From: Atopostipes suicloacalis DSM 15692
GTDB taxonomy: Bacteria; Bacillota; Bacilli; Lactobacillales; Carnobacteriaceae_A
Reading direction: 5' to 3'
Assembly (NCBI RefSeq): GCF_900129085.1
Contig: NZ_FQUF01000016.1
Span: 1-56,582 of the forward strand
DNA length: 56,582 nucleotides
Shown: piece by piece, positions 1-8,822 of the stretch
How positions within the stretch are numbered: the stretch's first letter is position 1
Layout of the letters: each line of letters opens with the position of its first letter
Program-made: the position numbers and the translations under genes
Notes under the pieces: generated by a model
Told to the model about the DNA's origin: nothing
The model's input: only the letters and a program-made list of their open reading frames with translations
Database searches by the model: none

Positions 1-181
1 GTTGGCTTCTTCGATCATTCGTTCTTTCATATTCCTGGGCTTGGATATATTCCGTTCGTTGTTCTTCCATCAGTTGATTGAAAATGGTGGTTAAAATATT
101 TTTCGATACGTCATCTTTGACAGAATGTTCAATAATGCTTTGAACCTCTTCGTTATTCAGTGTAAAATGTACTTGGGTCAT
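1..181 (-). CDS. IS256-family transposase, N-terminal 60 residues (partial)
   Basis: The minus-strand reading frame opens at ATG 181-179 behind a perfect AGGAGG (189-194) and runs open to the window edge. It begins MTQVHFTLNNEEVQ and continues with KDDVSKNILTTIFNQL and an EYERTNDRRSQ segment, which is the N-terminal pattern of IS256/IS905-type DDE transposases. The catalytic DDE residues would lie further left and are not visible. It moves its own element by copy-out/paste-in transposition. The family call is firm; which member it is cannot be said from 60 residues. Confidence 0.88.
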   Translation of the reverse strand, partial: MTQVHFTLNNEEVQSIIEHSVKDDVSKNILTTIFNQLMEEQRTEYIQAQEYERTNDRRSQ

Positions 182-281
182 ATGAAGTCCTCCTAGGTAT
201 GTTTTTGCGTTAAAAACATTGTACCGTAAAAGGACGTTTATATGGCCTTTTTACTTTTACACAATTATATGGACTTTATCG
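1..281 (-). mobile_element. IS256-family insertion sequence, 5' end, cut by window edge
   Basis: The first 281 bases are the upstream end of an IS256-type element that reads leftwards out of the window. On the minus strand an AT-rich terminal segment (outer end near 271-281, ggactttatc on the plus strand) leads to AGGAGG at 189-194 and a transposase start at 181. The terminal sequence resembles what I remember of IS256 relatives in enterococci and lactococci. The other end and any target duplication lie outside, so completeness cannot be judged. It ends about 24 bases from the integrase stop codon and may have split the type I restriction locus. Confidence 0.85.
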
Positions 282-304
282 ATTTTTTCGTAATCCTTTT
301 AATT

Positions 305-1231
305 TTAAATAATATTCGACAATACATTCATCATTTTATTATTATCTTGATTTTCTAATTCATGGATAATATGAAGATAAGTATTTTGAGTTGTTGTTAT
401 GTTAGAATGTCCTAATCTCTTTGCTACTGTGGCAATTGATACACCACCATATAATAGTAAGGATGCATGGGTATGTCTTAAAGAGTGAATAGTTATTTCT
501 GGGACATTCGTACTCCTACAGTGTCTTTGTAATATCTGATTAATTGTAGAATTATGAATTCTTTCTTTTACAAAAATTGGTTCATTAGGATTCATGTTAA
601 CAATTAAATGTGAGAACTGCATAACTGTCTGCCAATCTAATTGAACTTTACGATTCGAAGATTGATTCTTTGTGGGTTGAAAGCCACCTAATGCTTTTTT
701 ATAATTCCATGTTTTATTAATATCTAACGTTTGACGAGAAAAATCAAAATCATTTGGGGTTACTCCAAGCGCTTCACCAAATCTTAGCCCTGTCTTTGCA
801 ATTAAAAAAATTAGCCAATCATAATTTACTTCTGTACCTAACTCCAATTCATTTAAAAGTGCTTTAAGCTCAAATTGATTTAAATATTGCGCTCTTTTTG
901 AAGATGGTTTTTTCCCTTTAATAACAACTTTACGAGTAGGATCTCTCTCAAGTAGTCCATCATCAAAAGCATCGAAAATTGCGCTCTTAACCTGATGATG
1001 AAAGTCCATTGTAGTCTGCCGTTCATGTGTTTCAGCAAAATCATTCATTAGTTGTTGATAGGATTTTCTATTTAAATCTTTTAACCTCAAAGTTGGTGCT
1101 AAATTCACCAAATGCTTATGAGAAATATAATACTTCTGCAATGTTGTTTCTCTGATAGCACCTACTTTATACATATGTACCCATTCAATAAAATATTGAT
1201 GTAACAACTCATTTTGTTTTCTTTTTGACAT
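305..1231 (-). CDS. Tyrosine recombinase next to hsdS (probable specificity-gene invertase)
   Basis: This is a 308-residue tyrosine site-specific recombinase with an N-terminal SAM-like core-binding domain (about residues 8-90) and a C-terminal catalytic domain. The catalytic set is visible: Arg150 (KTGLRFGEAL), His249-x-x-Arg252 (HSLRHTHASL), His275 (LGHSNITTT) and Tyr285. The gene follows hsdS by 52 bases on the same strand, so the two are probably co-transcribed. Integrases of this type placed among hsdS genes are known in lactic acid bacteria and streptococci to shuffle specificity domains, and I infer that role here. No phage genes surround it. Its AGGAGG (1238-1243) lies in one arm of a perfect 10-bp inverted repeat, suggesting translational control. 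Confidence 0.85.
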   Translation of the reverse strand: MSKRKQNELLHQYFIEWVHMYKVGAIRETTLQKYYISHKHLVNLAPTLRLKDLNRKSYQQLMNDFAETHERQTTMDFHHQVKSAIFDAFDDGLLERDPTRKVVIKGKKPSSKRAQYLNQFELKALLNELELGTEVNYDWLIFLIAKTGLRFGEALGVTPNDFDFSRQTLDINKTWNYKKALGGFQPTKNQSSNRKVQLDWQTVMQFSHLIVNMNPNEPIFVKERIHNSTINQILQRHCRSTNVPEITIHSLRHTHASLLLYGGVSIATVAKRLGHSNITTTQNTYLHIIHELENQDNNKMMNVLSNII

Positions 1232-1237
1232 AAAATA

Positions 1238-1274
1238 CCTCCTGATAAATTTAAGATAACTCTATTATCAGGAG
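1238..1274 (-). promoter_or_regulatory. Hairpin that masks the recombinase ribosome binding site
   Basis: CTCCTGATAA (1239-1248) and TTATCAGGAG (1265-1274) form a perfect 10-bp inverted repeat with a 16-base loop. On the minus-strand transcript running from hsdS into the recombinase gene, the second arm contains most of the AGGAGG that serves the recombinase start at 1231. No U-run follows, so it is unlikely to be a plain terminator. The inference is that folding keeps recombinase translation low. Confidence 0.55.
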
Positions 1275-1283
1275 ATATTGAAT

Positions 1284-2462
1284 TTATACAAATAAACTTT
1301 GAAGTAAATATGTTTTTATTTTTTTACATCTATTAATCTTTTGCTCAGTAATAAATATTATATTATCTATTTTTTTAAAGTATTGAGAGATTAACAGTTG
1401 TGTTTGATAATTATTAGGTATTGGTATATTGATATTACCCATGTTTTCAAACGTCAAACTTTGCCTAACACTACCTTCTGTATTTCGATTTACTTCATAT
1501 AAAAATTTTTCAGTTTGTGTATAATAATAAAAATATCTATCATTAATTTCATCATTTAACCGAAATACAATATACAAAGGACTGACAATTAATATATTGT
1601 CTGTATCATTATATCCAATAGAACCAACGTTAATTCTTGATGGATTATACGCAAAATCTTTTGGCTCTATTATTCTATATGTACTTTTATCTAAATTATT
1701 AAGACGAGTACTTTCAAATTGTTCACTCTGGTTAATAAAACCTTTTTTATTATTTACCGATGAAACAATATATTCTTTATTCTCTTTATTTATTTTCCCT
1801 TTTTTCGAAATATAATTGTTCAACTTACATAAAACCATATTGTCATTAGCTTTAGTTGAATATACTTTTCTTAAAAAAACATGTTTCATTTTTAAAATAA
1901 GATTTAATTTTTCCTGTTCAAGAGTAATTACATTATTGATGAAGTCAATAATACTCCTAATTTTAATTTGTTCGTCAATTTTTGATGGCATATTAAAATT
2001 ATACTTTAATAAATTATTACTTGTTATACCAAATACTTTCATCCCAGTTCCCATACGGTAACCAAATTTTCGGAAATCAGTTGTTAAAAAAGTATAGTAC
2101 ATAAACAAACTGTCAATATTAGCTTTGGGTCTCAAAGCAATAGTATGCAGACCCGCAACAATGTTTTCATCTGGATTTATATTTAAGACTGCAGGCCAAG
2201 CGATACCTTGATAATCTTCTGAAGCATCAGCTAATATAATGTCATCTTTTTTTAATGTTCTATATTTTCCTTCTAGTATACATGGTAAATTATTTTCTTC
2301 ATTAATGACATTCGCTATGCCTGTGTGAATATCACCATAATGAATATATCTGAAACCTGAATTTCTATGAGTTTCATATTTTCTTGATAATGGATATGAG
2401 CGTAGTAGCTCAATTAAGTTAGCTAATTCACACTGCATCCATGTTATTGTTACCTTAAACAT
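1284..2462 (-). CDS. hsdS: Type I restriction-modification specificity subunit HsdS
   Basis: A 392-residue HsdS with two target-recognition domains (about residues 1-190 and 205-392), each followed by a helical conserved region; TRD1 carries GFRYIHYGDIHTG and TRD2 ends with an RNTEGSVRQSLTFENMG segment typical of the family. HsdS sets the DNA sequence recognised by the HsdM/HsdR complex. The protein starts at MFKVTITWMQ, almost directly at the position of the usual WEQ-like first motif, so it lacks the 15 or so leading residues common in expressed copies. That is a feature of silent cassettes in invertible hsdS loci. It is divergent from hsdR, with the recombinase 52 bases downstream. No hsdM is present in the window. 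An in-frame stop just upstream limits the start to 2462. Confidence 0.85.
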   Translation of the reverse strand: MFKVTITWMQCELANLIELLRSYPLSRKYETHRNSGFRYIHYGDIHTGIANVINEENNLPCILEGKYRTLKKDDIILADASEDYQGIAWPAVLNINPDENIVAGLHTIALRPKANIDSLFMYYTFLTTDFRKFGYRMGTGMKVFGITSNNLLKYNFNMPSKIDEQIKIRSIIDFINNVITLEQEKLNLILKMKHVFLRKVYSTKANDNMVLCKLNNYISKKGKINKENKEYIVSSVNNKKGFINQSEQFESTRLNNLDKSTYRIIEPKDFAYNPSRINVGSIGYNDTDNILIVSPLYIVFRLNDEINDRYFYYYTQTEKFLYEVNRNTEGSVRQSLTFENMGNINIPIPNNYQTQLLISQYFKKIDNIIFITEQKINRCKKIKTYLLQSLFV

Positions 2463-2560
2463 GCGTTTCCTTTATAGATAAAGTAATTACTGTACACAAG
2501 CAAGAGTAATTTTAGATATTTTACTTTCACCGCACTCAAGTAAAAATTTCTGAAAGCACT

Positions 2561-2589
2561 CTTTTAAATCAATATTTCTTTGGTATAAT
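2561..2589 (+). promoter_or_regulatory. hsdR promoter (extended -10)
   Basis: TATAAT at 2584-2589 is preceded by TGG, giving an extended -10 (TGnTATAAT). The region one helical turn further up is T-rich, but no good -35 is seen. It lies about 50 bases before the hsdR start in the 179-base divergent hsdS-hsdR gap. Confidence 0.5.
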
Positions 2590-2641
2590 GAAAATAATAT
2601 ATAAATGGATATTTATTAAACATGTGAGTAGGTGAAGGTTT

Positions 2642-5600
2642 ATGAATAATATTTTTACTCAAGAGCAAGAAATGGAAAATAAATTAATTGAATTGTTAAC
2701 TGTGGAAGGTTCTCATTGGAATTATCGTGAGGATTTAAAAACAGAAGAGCAGTTATGGGATAATTTTTTTAATCATTTAAAATATACAAATAAAGCGATT
2801 TTACTTGAAAATCCTTTAACGGAACAAGAAAAAGAACGAATCAAATTAGATGTAACTTCTACAACTTTTTTTGAGTCTGCGAAATTTTTAAGAGGAGAAA
2901 ACGGTGTAGCAAAAGTTATTTTAGAACGCGAAGATGCGAGTTTAGGGCGAGTAGAATTAAAAGTGGTCAGCGCCCGTGAAGTAGCTGGTGGTGATTCGGT
3001 TTACGAGATTATCAATCAATTCGAAGCGAAGAAAACAAATATACAAGACCAAGATGCACGGTTTGATGTTACATTATTAATCAATGGTTTGCCTATGATA
3101 CATATTGAATTAAAAAGTCACAGAAAACCATGGAATGATGCTTTTCGTCAAATTCAGCGATATATTTCAAATGGAAAATTTCAAGGGATTTATTCGACTG
3201 TACAAATGTTTGTGGTGTCAAATGGTACTGAAACAAAATACATAGCGGCTGGTGAAGAAGATCAATTAAATCCAGCATTCTTAACAGGATGGGTAGACAA
3301 AGATAATAAGCCTGTACGAAATTATCTAGATTTTGCAGAAGAGGTTTTAACTATTCCTGCTGCTCACAATATGGTGGCCCATTATTCTGTATTGGACCAT
3401 GATAAAAAAGCGATTATTTTACTGCGACCTTATCAAATTCATGCGATAGAAGCGGTGAAAACAGCGAATAAAAATTATGAATCAGGTTATGTTTGGCATA
3501 CTACAGGATCAGGAAAAACTTTGACTTCTTACAAAGTAGCTCATAGTTTACTAGAAAATAAAAAAATAGAAAAAACTATTTTTATTGTGGATCGTAGAGA
3601 TTTAGATCAGCAAACAACGAGCTCATTTTTATCTTATTCTGAAAATGATTCTGTTCAAATTGACCAAACAGATAATGTGAATGAATTAATTGAAAAGTTA
3701 TCATCTAAAGAAAAAACGGTCATTGTAACAACTATTCAAAAATTAAATCATGTAATGCTACAACATGAAAGATTCCCTAAAAATAAAAAGATAAATCGTG
3801 CTAAAGGTGCGAACATTGGTTTTGTTGTGGATGAAGCGCATAGAGCAGTGACGCCTTGGAAACAGAAAGAATTAAATGAATTTTTCGGGAACTCACAGTG
3901 GTATGGATTTACAGGAACTCCATTATTTGCTGAAAATGCTAGAGATGAATTTGGTGATATGGCCCGAACGACTGAAGAACAATACGGGGAGCGATTGCAT
4001 GAATATACTGTTAAAGAGGCAATTCATGATCGGGCAGTTTTAGGTTTCCAAGTGGAATATAAATCAACCATTAGTGATTTTCAAATAGATCAACATTTAA
4101 TCCAACATCACCCGAATTTGAATATTGATGCTCTAACGATAGAAGAAAAAGAAGCTAAGTTAGAGTCGAGTTTATTTGATGAACCAGCTCATATGGAACA
4201 AGTAGCTGATTCTATAATTAATAAGTCTCAGAATAAATTCGGATTCTTAAATGGTGTAGGACAGACATTTGGTGGAATGCTAACAACTAACTCGATTGAT
4301 AAGGCAATTGATTATTATAATTTATTTAAAGAGATTAAAAATGGAAACCATCCAGACATTAAAATTAGTAAAAAAACTAAAAGTACGGTCAATGATTTTC
4401 CTAAAGTGGCGATTACATATTCTGTTTCAGATAATGAAGAACATTCAGTAAAACATCAAAATGCGATGAAAGAAGTACTAAGCGATTATAACGAAATGTT
4501 TGACACAAATTTCACTCTTGAAACGATAAATAGTTACAATCGGAACCTTAATGAACGATTAGCCAGAAAAAAGGAAAAATATAAATATAGAGATGAGCAG
4601 TTAGATTTAGTGATTGTGGTTGATCGCTTGTTAACAGGATTCGATGCTCCTTCGTTGTCGACTTTATTTATGGATAGATCGCCAATGAAGCCTCATCATT
4701 TAATACAAGCTTTTTCTAGAACGAATCGAATTTTTAATGATCGAAAGAAATTTGGGCAAATTGTTACTTTTCAGACACCACATTTATATGAGAAGGCAGT
4801 AGATGAAGCGTTATATCTTTATTCGAATGGCGGAGAAAACGAAGTACAGGCTCCTACATGGGAAGAATCAATGTTAGAATTTGAAGAAGCATTAACAGAA
4901 TTCAGAGAAATAACACCGACTCCTGAACATATGATAGAATTAAACCAACTTGAAGAAATGAGAAAAGCTGCCAGTGCTTTCCAACGTTTTGATAAAGCAT
5001 ATAGCTCACTTCAAGTGTATACGAATTATATGGATGATTTTTCTGAAGGAGAATTTGAGGAAATTTATAACCTCGAACAAGATGGATTAGAACAATTTAA
5101 TGGTGCTTATGAAAATTTAATCGAAAGAATTCGTGATGAGGTTGTTGGTCCTGAAAAAGAAGATATACCTTTTGAATTCGATATTGAATATGAAATTGAA
5201 TCGATCAAAACAGAAAAAATAGATTATGAATATTTACTATCTTTAGTAGATAGTTATAGACAAGCTCAAATTGAAGAACCCAATAAAGATCATAGTAAAA
5301 AACTATCAGAAATTACTAAAGTTATCGAAGAATTTGGTAGAGGAAATCCAAAATTATCAGAAATTGTATTAGATTTTATCCATCGTTTCTCTACTGATCC
5401 AGAAAAATATAAAGATGTTAAAGCTGCAAATTGGATAAGCGAAAGAGTTAGCGAAAAGCAGAGAAATAAATTACAAGAATTTGCTAGTGAGTATCATTTA
5501 AGCGAGCCAGCCTTAGAATTTTTTGCCTCCAATTATGATCCAGAAAAAGATGGAAGTGACAAACAAATTGGGATTAGAGAGTTGCTCAATACAGCTGATT

Positions 5601-5722
5601 ATGAATCCTATAAAGCTGAAAATCCTGATGTGTATGACAAAAAACTAATTTATAATTATAATCTTCGTCAAGAAGTAGGAGAATTTGTCGAGGAAGAAAT
5701 TTTAACTTATGAGTTAAAATAA
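2642..5722 (+). CDS. hsdR: Type I restriction endonuclease subunit HsdR
   Basis: A full-length 1026-residue HsdR, the ATP-dependent translocase and nuclease subunit of type I restriction enzymes. The N-terminal PD-(D/E)xK nuclease core shows Asp142 and Glu156-x-Lys158 (IHIELKSH). The motor has Walker A TTGSGKT (287-293), VDRRDLDQQT, a DEAH box (397-400) and a helicase C-lobe with DRLLTGFDAPSL and AFSRTNRIF. The C-terminal 250 residues form the helical region that docks on HsdM. The start follows AGGTGAAGG. It cannot cleave without HsdM and HsdS; only HsdS is in the window, so either hsdM lies beyond the IS256 element or the system is incomplete. Paired terminators follow. Confidence 0.93.
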   Translation: MNNIFTQEQEMENKLIELLTVEGSHWNYREDLKTEEQLWDNFFNHLKYTNKAILLENPLTEQEKERIKLDVTSTTFFESAKFLRGENGVAKVILEREDASLGRVELKVVSAREVAGGDSVYEIINQFEAKKTNIQDQDARFDVTLLINGLPMIHIELKSHRKPWNDAFRQIQRYISNGKFQGIYSTVQMFVVSNGTETKYIAAGEEDQLNPAFLTGWVDKDNKPVRNYLDFAEEVLTIPAAHNMVAHYSVLDHDKKAIILLRPYQIHAIEAVKTANKNYESGYVWHTTGSGKTLTSYKVAHSLLENKKIEKTIFIVDRRDLDQQTTSSFLSYSENDSVQIDQTDNVNELIEKLSSKEKTVIVTTIQKLNHVMLQHERFPKNKKINRAKGANIGFVVDEAHRAVTPWKQKELNEFFGNSQWYGFTGTPLFAENARDEFGDMARTTEEQYGERLHEYTVKEAIHDRAVLGFQVEYKSTISDFQIDQHLIQHHPNLNIDALTIEEKEAKLESSLFDEPAHMEQVADSIINKSQNKFGFLNGVGQTFGGMLTTNSIDKAIDYYNLFKEIKNGNHPDIKISKKTKSTVNDFPKVAITYSVSDNEEHSVKHQNAMKEVLSDYNEMFDTNFTLETINSYNRNLNERLARKKEKYKYRDEQLDLVIVVDRLLTGFDAPSLSTLFMDRSPMKPHHLIQAFSRTNRIFNDRKKFGQIVTFQTPHLYEKAVDEALYLYSNGGENEVQAPTWEESMLEFEEALTEFREITPTPEHMIELNQLEEMRKAASAFQRFDKAYSSLQVYTNYMDDFSEGEFEEIYNLEQDGLEQFNGAYENLIERIRDEVVGPEKEDIPFEFDIEYEIESIKTEKIDYEYLLSLVDSYRQAQIEEPNKDHSKKLSEITKVIEEFGRGNPKLSEIVLDFIHRFSTDPEKYKDVKAANWISERVSEKQRNKLQEFASEYHLSEPALEFFASNYDPEKDGSDKQIGIRELLNTADYESYKAENPDVYDKKLIYNYNLRQEVGEFVEEEILTYELK

Positions 5723-5733
5723 TATTACTACAA

Positions 5734-5778
5734 AAAGATGGAGAGTCTAAGAAAATTTGTCTTAGATTCTCCATCTTT
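5734..5778 (+). terminator. Rho-independent terminator after hsdR
   Basis: AAAGATGGAGAGTCTAAG and CTTAGATTCTCCATCTTT form a long stem with one mismatch around a 9-base loop, starting 12 bases after the hsdR stop. Only a short T-run follows. Confidence 0.7.
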
Positions 5779-5792
5779 AAATTATGATGTGA

Positions 5793-5835
5793 AGGCAAAA
5801 GTAGTTGGTTTCTCCCACTACTTTTGCCTTTTTTA
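5793..5835. terminator. Bidirectional terminator between hsdR and the aldo/keto reductase
   Basis: AGGCAAAAGTAGT pairs with ACTACTTTTGCCT and is followed by TTTTT on the plus strand. It lies between the convergent hsdR and aldo/keto reductase genes and can serve both. Confidence 0.75.
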
Positions 5836-5856
5836 TTTTAAGATGAAATTTAATTT

Positions 5857-6687
5857 TTAAAATTCTTCATGTTTCGCTGGATCTAAATCTTTATTCCGAC
5901 CATCTTCGCGAGTTAAGCCATTGATTTGATTCATTTCTTCATCGGATAGCTCAAAGTCAAAAATGTTCAAATTCTCAGTTTGACGCCCTGCGTGACTTGA
6001 TTTTGGAATCGGAAGAACACCGAGTTGGATTTCCCAACGTAAAACAACTTGTGCCGTCGTTTTTCCGTGTTTGTCCGCAATGTCCATAATAACTTTTTCA
6101 TCTAAGGTCTCATTTTTCTGTCCGACAGGTCCCCAAGCTTGCGTGATAATCCCTTTTGAAGTATCAAATTTTAGCTGTTCTTCTTGGTTAAAGTAAGGAT
6201 GCAATTCAACTTGATTAATGACAGGCAAAACTCCTGTTTCTTTTTCCAAACGTTCAATGTGCTCTGGTAAGAAGTTGCTGACCCCAATTGAACGAATAAG
6301 TCCTGCTTTTTGCGCATCAATCATTGCTTTCCAAGCTTCAACATACTTATCTTGCTTTGGATTAGGCCAGTGAATTAAGTATAAGTCAAGATAGTCTAAA
6401 CCGGTACGCATAATCGACTCTTCAATAGCTTTCATAGCATCCGCATAGGCGTGATGACGTCCAGGCAATTTTGAAGTGACTGTAATTTCATTACGTGGAA
6501 TGCCGCTATTTCGAATCGCATATCCTACAGCGCCTTCATTTTCATAATTATAGGCTGAATCGATTAATCGATAACCATTCTTTAAGGCCATTTCAATTCG
6601 TCGAGCACCGTCGCTCCCTTTAAATCCTGATGTTCCAAAGCCAATTTTGGGAATTTTAAAACTGTCTGATAAAATATAATGTTCCAT
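5857..6687 (-). CDS. Aldo/keto reductase
   Basis: A 276-residue NADPH-dependent aldo/keto reductase of the AKR5 type common in Firmicutes. The catalytic tetrad is visible as Asp43 and Tyr48 (IDSAYNY), Lys73 (TSKLPG) and His106 (YLIHWPNP). The NADPH 2'-phosphate site reads IPKSSHAGRQ near the C-terminus. Such enzymes reduce small aldehydes and ketones such as methylglyoxal or 2,5-diketogluconate; the substrate cannot be read from sequence. The start has a strong GGAGG about 6 bases upstream (6693-6698). It is a single-gene unit, convergent with hsdR. Confidence 0.92.
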   Translation of the reverse strand: MEHYILSDSFKIPKIGFGTSGFKGSDGARRIEMALKNGYRLIDSAYNYENEGAVGYAIRNSGIPRNEITVTSKLPGRHHAYADAMKAIEESIMRTGLDYLDLYLIHWPNPKQDKYVEAWKAMIDAQKAGLIRSIGVSNFLPEHIERLEKETGVLPVINQVELHPYFNQEEQLKFDTSKGIITQAWGPVGQKNETLDEKVIMDIADKHGKTTAQVVLRWEIQLGVLPIPKSSHAGRQTENLNIFDFELSDEEMNQINGLTREDGRNKDLDPAKHEEF

Positions 6688-7007
6688 ATTACCGCCTCCT
6701 ATATATTATTTATTTCAAAAATTATATATTCGTTTAGTTTTCTAAATCATTTCATTAGAATTTTTTATGAGTTCTTCTTTTCCATTATCTCAAAAATAAT
6801 TATCGATGCAAAGAAAATGAATGTACTCTGAAATGTACGGGATGTTCCAGCTCGTGTGAATCCAATCTGAAAAATAGGTAGAACAGCCGAACGAACGCAA
6901 ACTATGTTAAATCATCGAACAATTTCATTTATCAAGGATTAACCATGTTAATTGCCCCTTATTTCTTTTATAATAAAGAAGAATGAAAAATATAAGGGTG
7001 AGAAAAA
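6688..7007. other. Intergenic region between aldo/keto reductase and dnaX
   Basis: This 320-base gap holds the divergent promoters of the flanking genes. TATAAT at 6969-6974 is a likely dnaX -10, with no convincing -35. On the minus strand about 46 codons stay open from 6917 down to a stop near 6780, with membrane-protein-like composition but no start codon. No SRP RNA gene, often found near dnaX in other Firmicutes, was recognised. Confidence 0.5.
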
Positions 7008-8774
7008 ATGTCCTATCAGGCTTTATACCGAGTATGGCGTCCTCAAACATTTAAAGATGTTTACGGACAAGAAATGATTGCACAAACACTACAAAATGCC
7101 ATTCGAAAAAAACAACCAAGTCATGCTTATTTATTTACAGGACCACGGGGAACAGGAAAAACGAGTATTGCTAAAATATTTGCGAAAGCCATTAACTGCC
7201 AACATCCAGTAGACGGTGAACCATGCAATGAATGTGCCATCTGCCAACAAATTACAGAAGGTAGTTTAGGCGATGTCATTGAAATAGATGCGGCAAGTAA
7301 TAATGGCGTCGAAGAAATTCGAGATATCCGCGAAAAAGCAAATTATGCCCCAACACAAGCGGATTATAAAGTTTATATTATTGACGAGGTGCATATGTTA
7401 TCGATGGGCGCTTTTAATGCTCTTTTGAAAACATTAGAAGAACCTCCAAAAAATGTTATCTTTCTACTAGCAACTACAGAACCACACAAAATACCGCTAA
7501 CCATTATCTCGCGGACTCAACGTTTCGATTTTCGACGAATTTCACAAGAAGACATTATGCGACGTATGGAATACATTTTAAAAGAAATGAATGTCGACTT
7601 TGAAGAAGATGCTTTATTACTCATTGCGAAAGCTGCTGAAGGCGGAATGCGTGATGGTTTAAGTATTCTAGACCAGGCACTGTCTTTTCACGACCATCAA
7701 ATTTTAACAGAAGATATCCAACAAATTACAGGCAGTGTAACCCAAGATTTGCTCGAAGATTACTTCAAATCATTAACCGAAAAAAATACAAAAAATGCAC
7801 TAGACTTACTTCAAAACTTGCTAGCTGAAGGAAAAGATGCCGGAAGATTTGTAGAAGATGTGATTTTATTTGGTCGAGATTTATTGCTTTTCCAAAACAC
7901 AAAAGAAAAAGATCGTTCATTGTTTAAAATTGCAAAATTTAGCGATCGCTTTGAACAACTCGCTACCAGCATTCCAGAAGATTTTCTCTATCAAATCATC
8001 AGCGTCTTTAACAATACCCAGCAAGAGTTGCGATTAAGCAACCATGCCGAAGTTTATCTAGAAGTGGCCACAATTAAGTTATCTCAACGTGAAGTGGAAG
8101 CAACCATTTCAGGTTCTCAAATGGCAGCTGAAGCACCACAAACCCAACCCTCCCTTCCAGGGAATGACGAAGTGGCTGCTCTTCAAAAAGAATTAGCCAG
8201 TATGAAACAAACTCTTCAAACATTGAAAGAGAATGGAGCGACTGCAACTAATAATAGTCCACAAATAAACACACAAAAAAAAGCAACCCCAAAAAGTCCA
8301 ACTGGGCAATTTAAAGCCAATAGAACAAGCGTCTATAAAGTGCTTGAAGAAGCTACCCATGAAGATTTACGAGAGATAAAATCTGTTTGGATAGATATTT
8401 TGGATGTTTTAGATGTTGGACAAAAAGCATTAATGAATAATTCTGAGCCTGTTGCTGCAAGTCCAACAGCACTTGTTGTAAAATTTGATTATGATATTTT
8501 GTGTGAACGAGCGCAAGAAGATACATTGTTGCACGAAACAGTCAATAGTTATTTAGATAAAATTATTGACAAAAAAATCCAACTCGTTTGTATCACAAGC
8601 GAAGAATGGCCTAAAGCAAGACAAGATTATATTGATCGCATGAATCACAAAGAAAAAAATAAGGATTCAAAGATAGAAAAAGATACAGATAATCAAGCAG
8701 AAAAAAAAGAAAATGAAGTTGTTTCTAAAGCAGTTGAAATGTTTGGAGAAGACTTTGTTGAAATTGTAGACTAG
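7008..8774 (+). CDS. dnaX: DNA polymerase III subunits gamma/tau
   Basis: The 588-residue clamp-loader ATPase DnaX. Walker A GPRGTGKT (45-52), a zinc site Cys64-Cys73-Cys76-Cys79, the Walker B stretch YIIDEVHML and the arginine-finger region SRTQRFDFRR are all present. Domain III runs to about residue 365, followed by a Q/K/T-rich linker and a tau-specific C-terminus ending in a charged tail. It loads the beta clamp and, as tau, ties polymerase to helicase. The linker holds eight consecutive A (8275-8282, codons 423-425); a -1 slip there stops at 8312 and would give a 435-residue gamma-like protein. It heads the operon with ybaB and recR. The start follows AAGGGTGAG. Confidence 0.97.
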   Translation: MSYQALYRVWRPQTFKDVYGQEMIAQTLQNAIRKKQPSHAYLFTGPRGTGKTSIAKIFAKAINCQHPVDGEPCNECAICQQITEGSLGDVIEIDAASNNGVEEIRDIREKANYAPTQADYKVYIIDEVHMLSMGAFNALLKTLEEPPKNVIFLLATTEPHKIPLTIISRTQRFDFRRISQEDIMRRMEYILKEMNVDFEEDALLLIAKAAEGGMRDGLSILDQALSFHDHQILTEDIQQITGSVTQDLLEDYFKSLTEKNTKNALDLLQNLLAEGKDAGRFVEDVILFGRDLLLFQNTKEKDRSLFKIAKFSDRFEQLATSIPEDFLYQIISVFNNTQQELRLSNHAEVYLEVATIKLSQREVEATISGSQMAAEAPQTQPSLPGNDEVAALQKELASMKQTLQTLKENGATATNNSPQINTQKKATPKSPTGQFKANRTSVYKVLEEATHEDLREIKSVWIDILDVLDVGQKALMNNSEPVAASPTALVVKFDYDILCERAQEDTLLHETVNSYLDKIIDKKIQLVCITSEEWPKARQDYIDRMNHKEKNKDSKIEKDTDNQAEKKENEVVSKAVEMFGEDFVEIVD

Positions 8775-8822
8775 TACTTATAGACTAAATAAAATATTAA
8801 AGATTTTAAGGAGAATTTATCA

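Noticed and set aside
305-1231. Tyrosine recombinase as a prophage or ICE integrase
   Set aside because: No phage or conjugation genes and no att-like repeats nearby; it directly follows hsdS, which fits a specificity-gene recombinase.
6780-6917. Minus-strand open stretch with membrane-like composition
   Set aside because: About 46 codons without start codon or ribosome site; it could be a gene remnant but composition alone is not enough.
6688-7007. SRP RNA (scRNA) gene expected near dnaX
   Set aside because: The conserved GGAAGCAG-type SRP core was not found in either strand of the gap.
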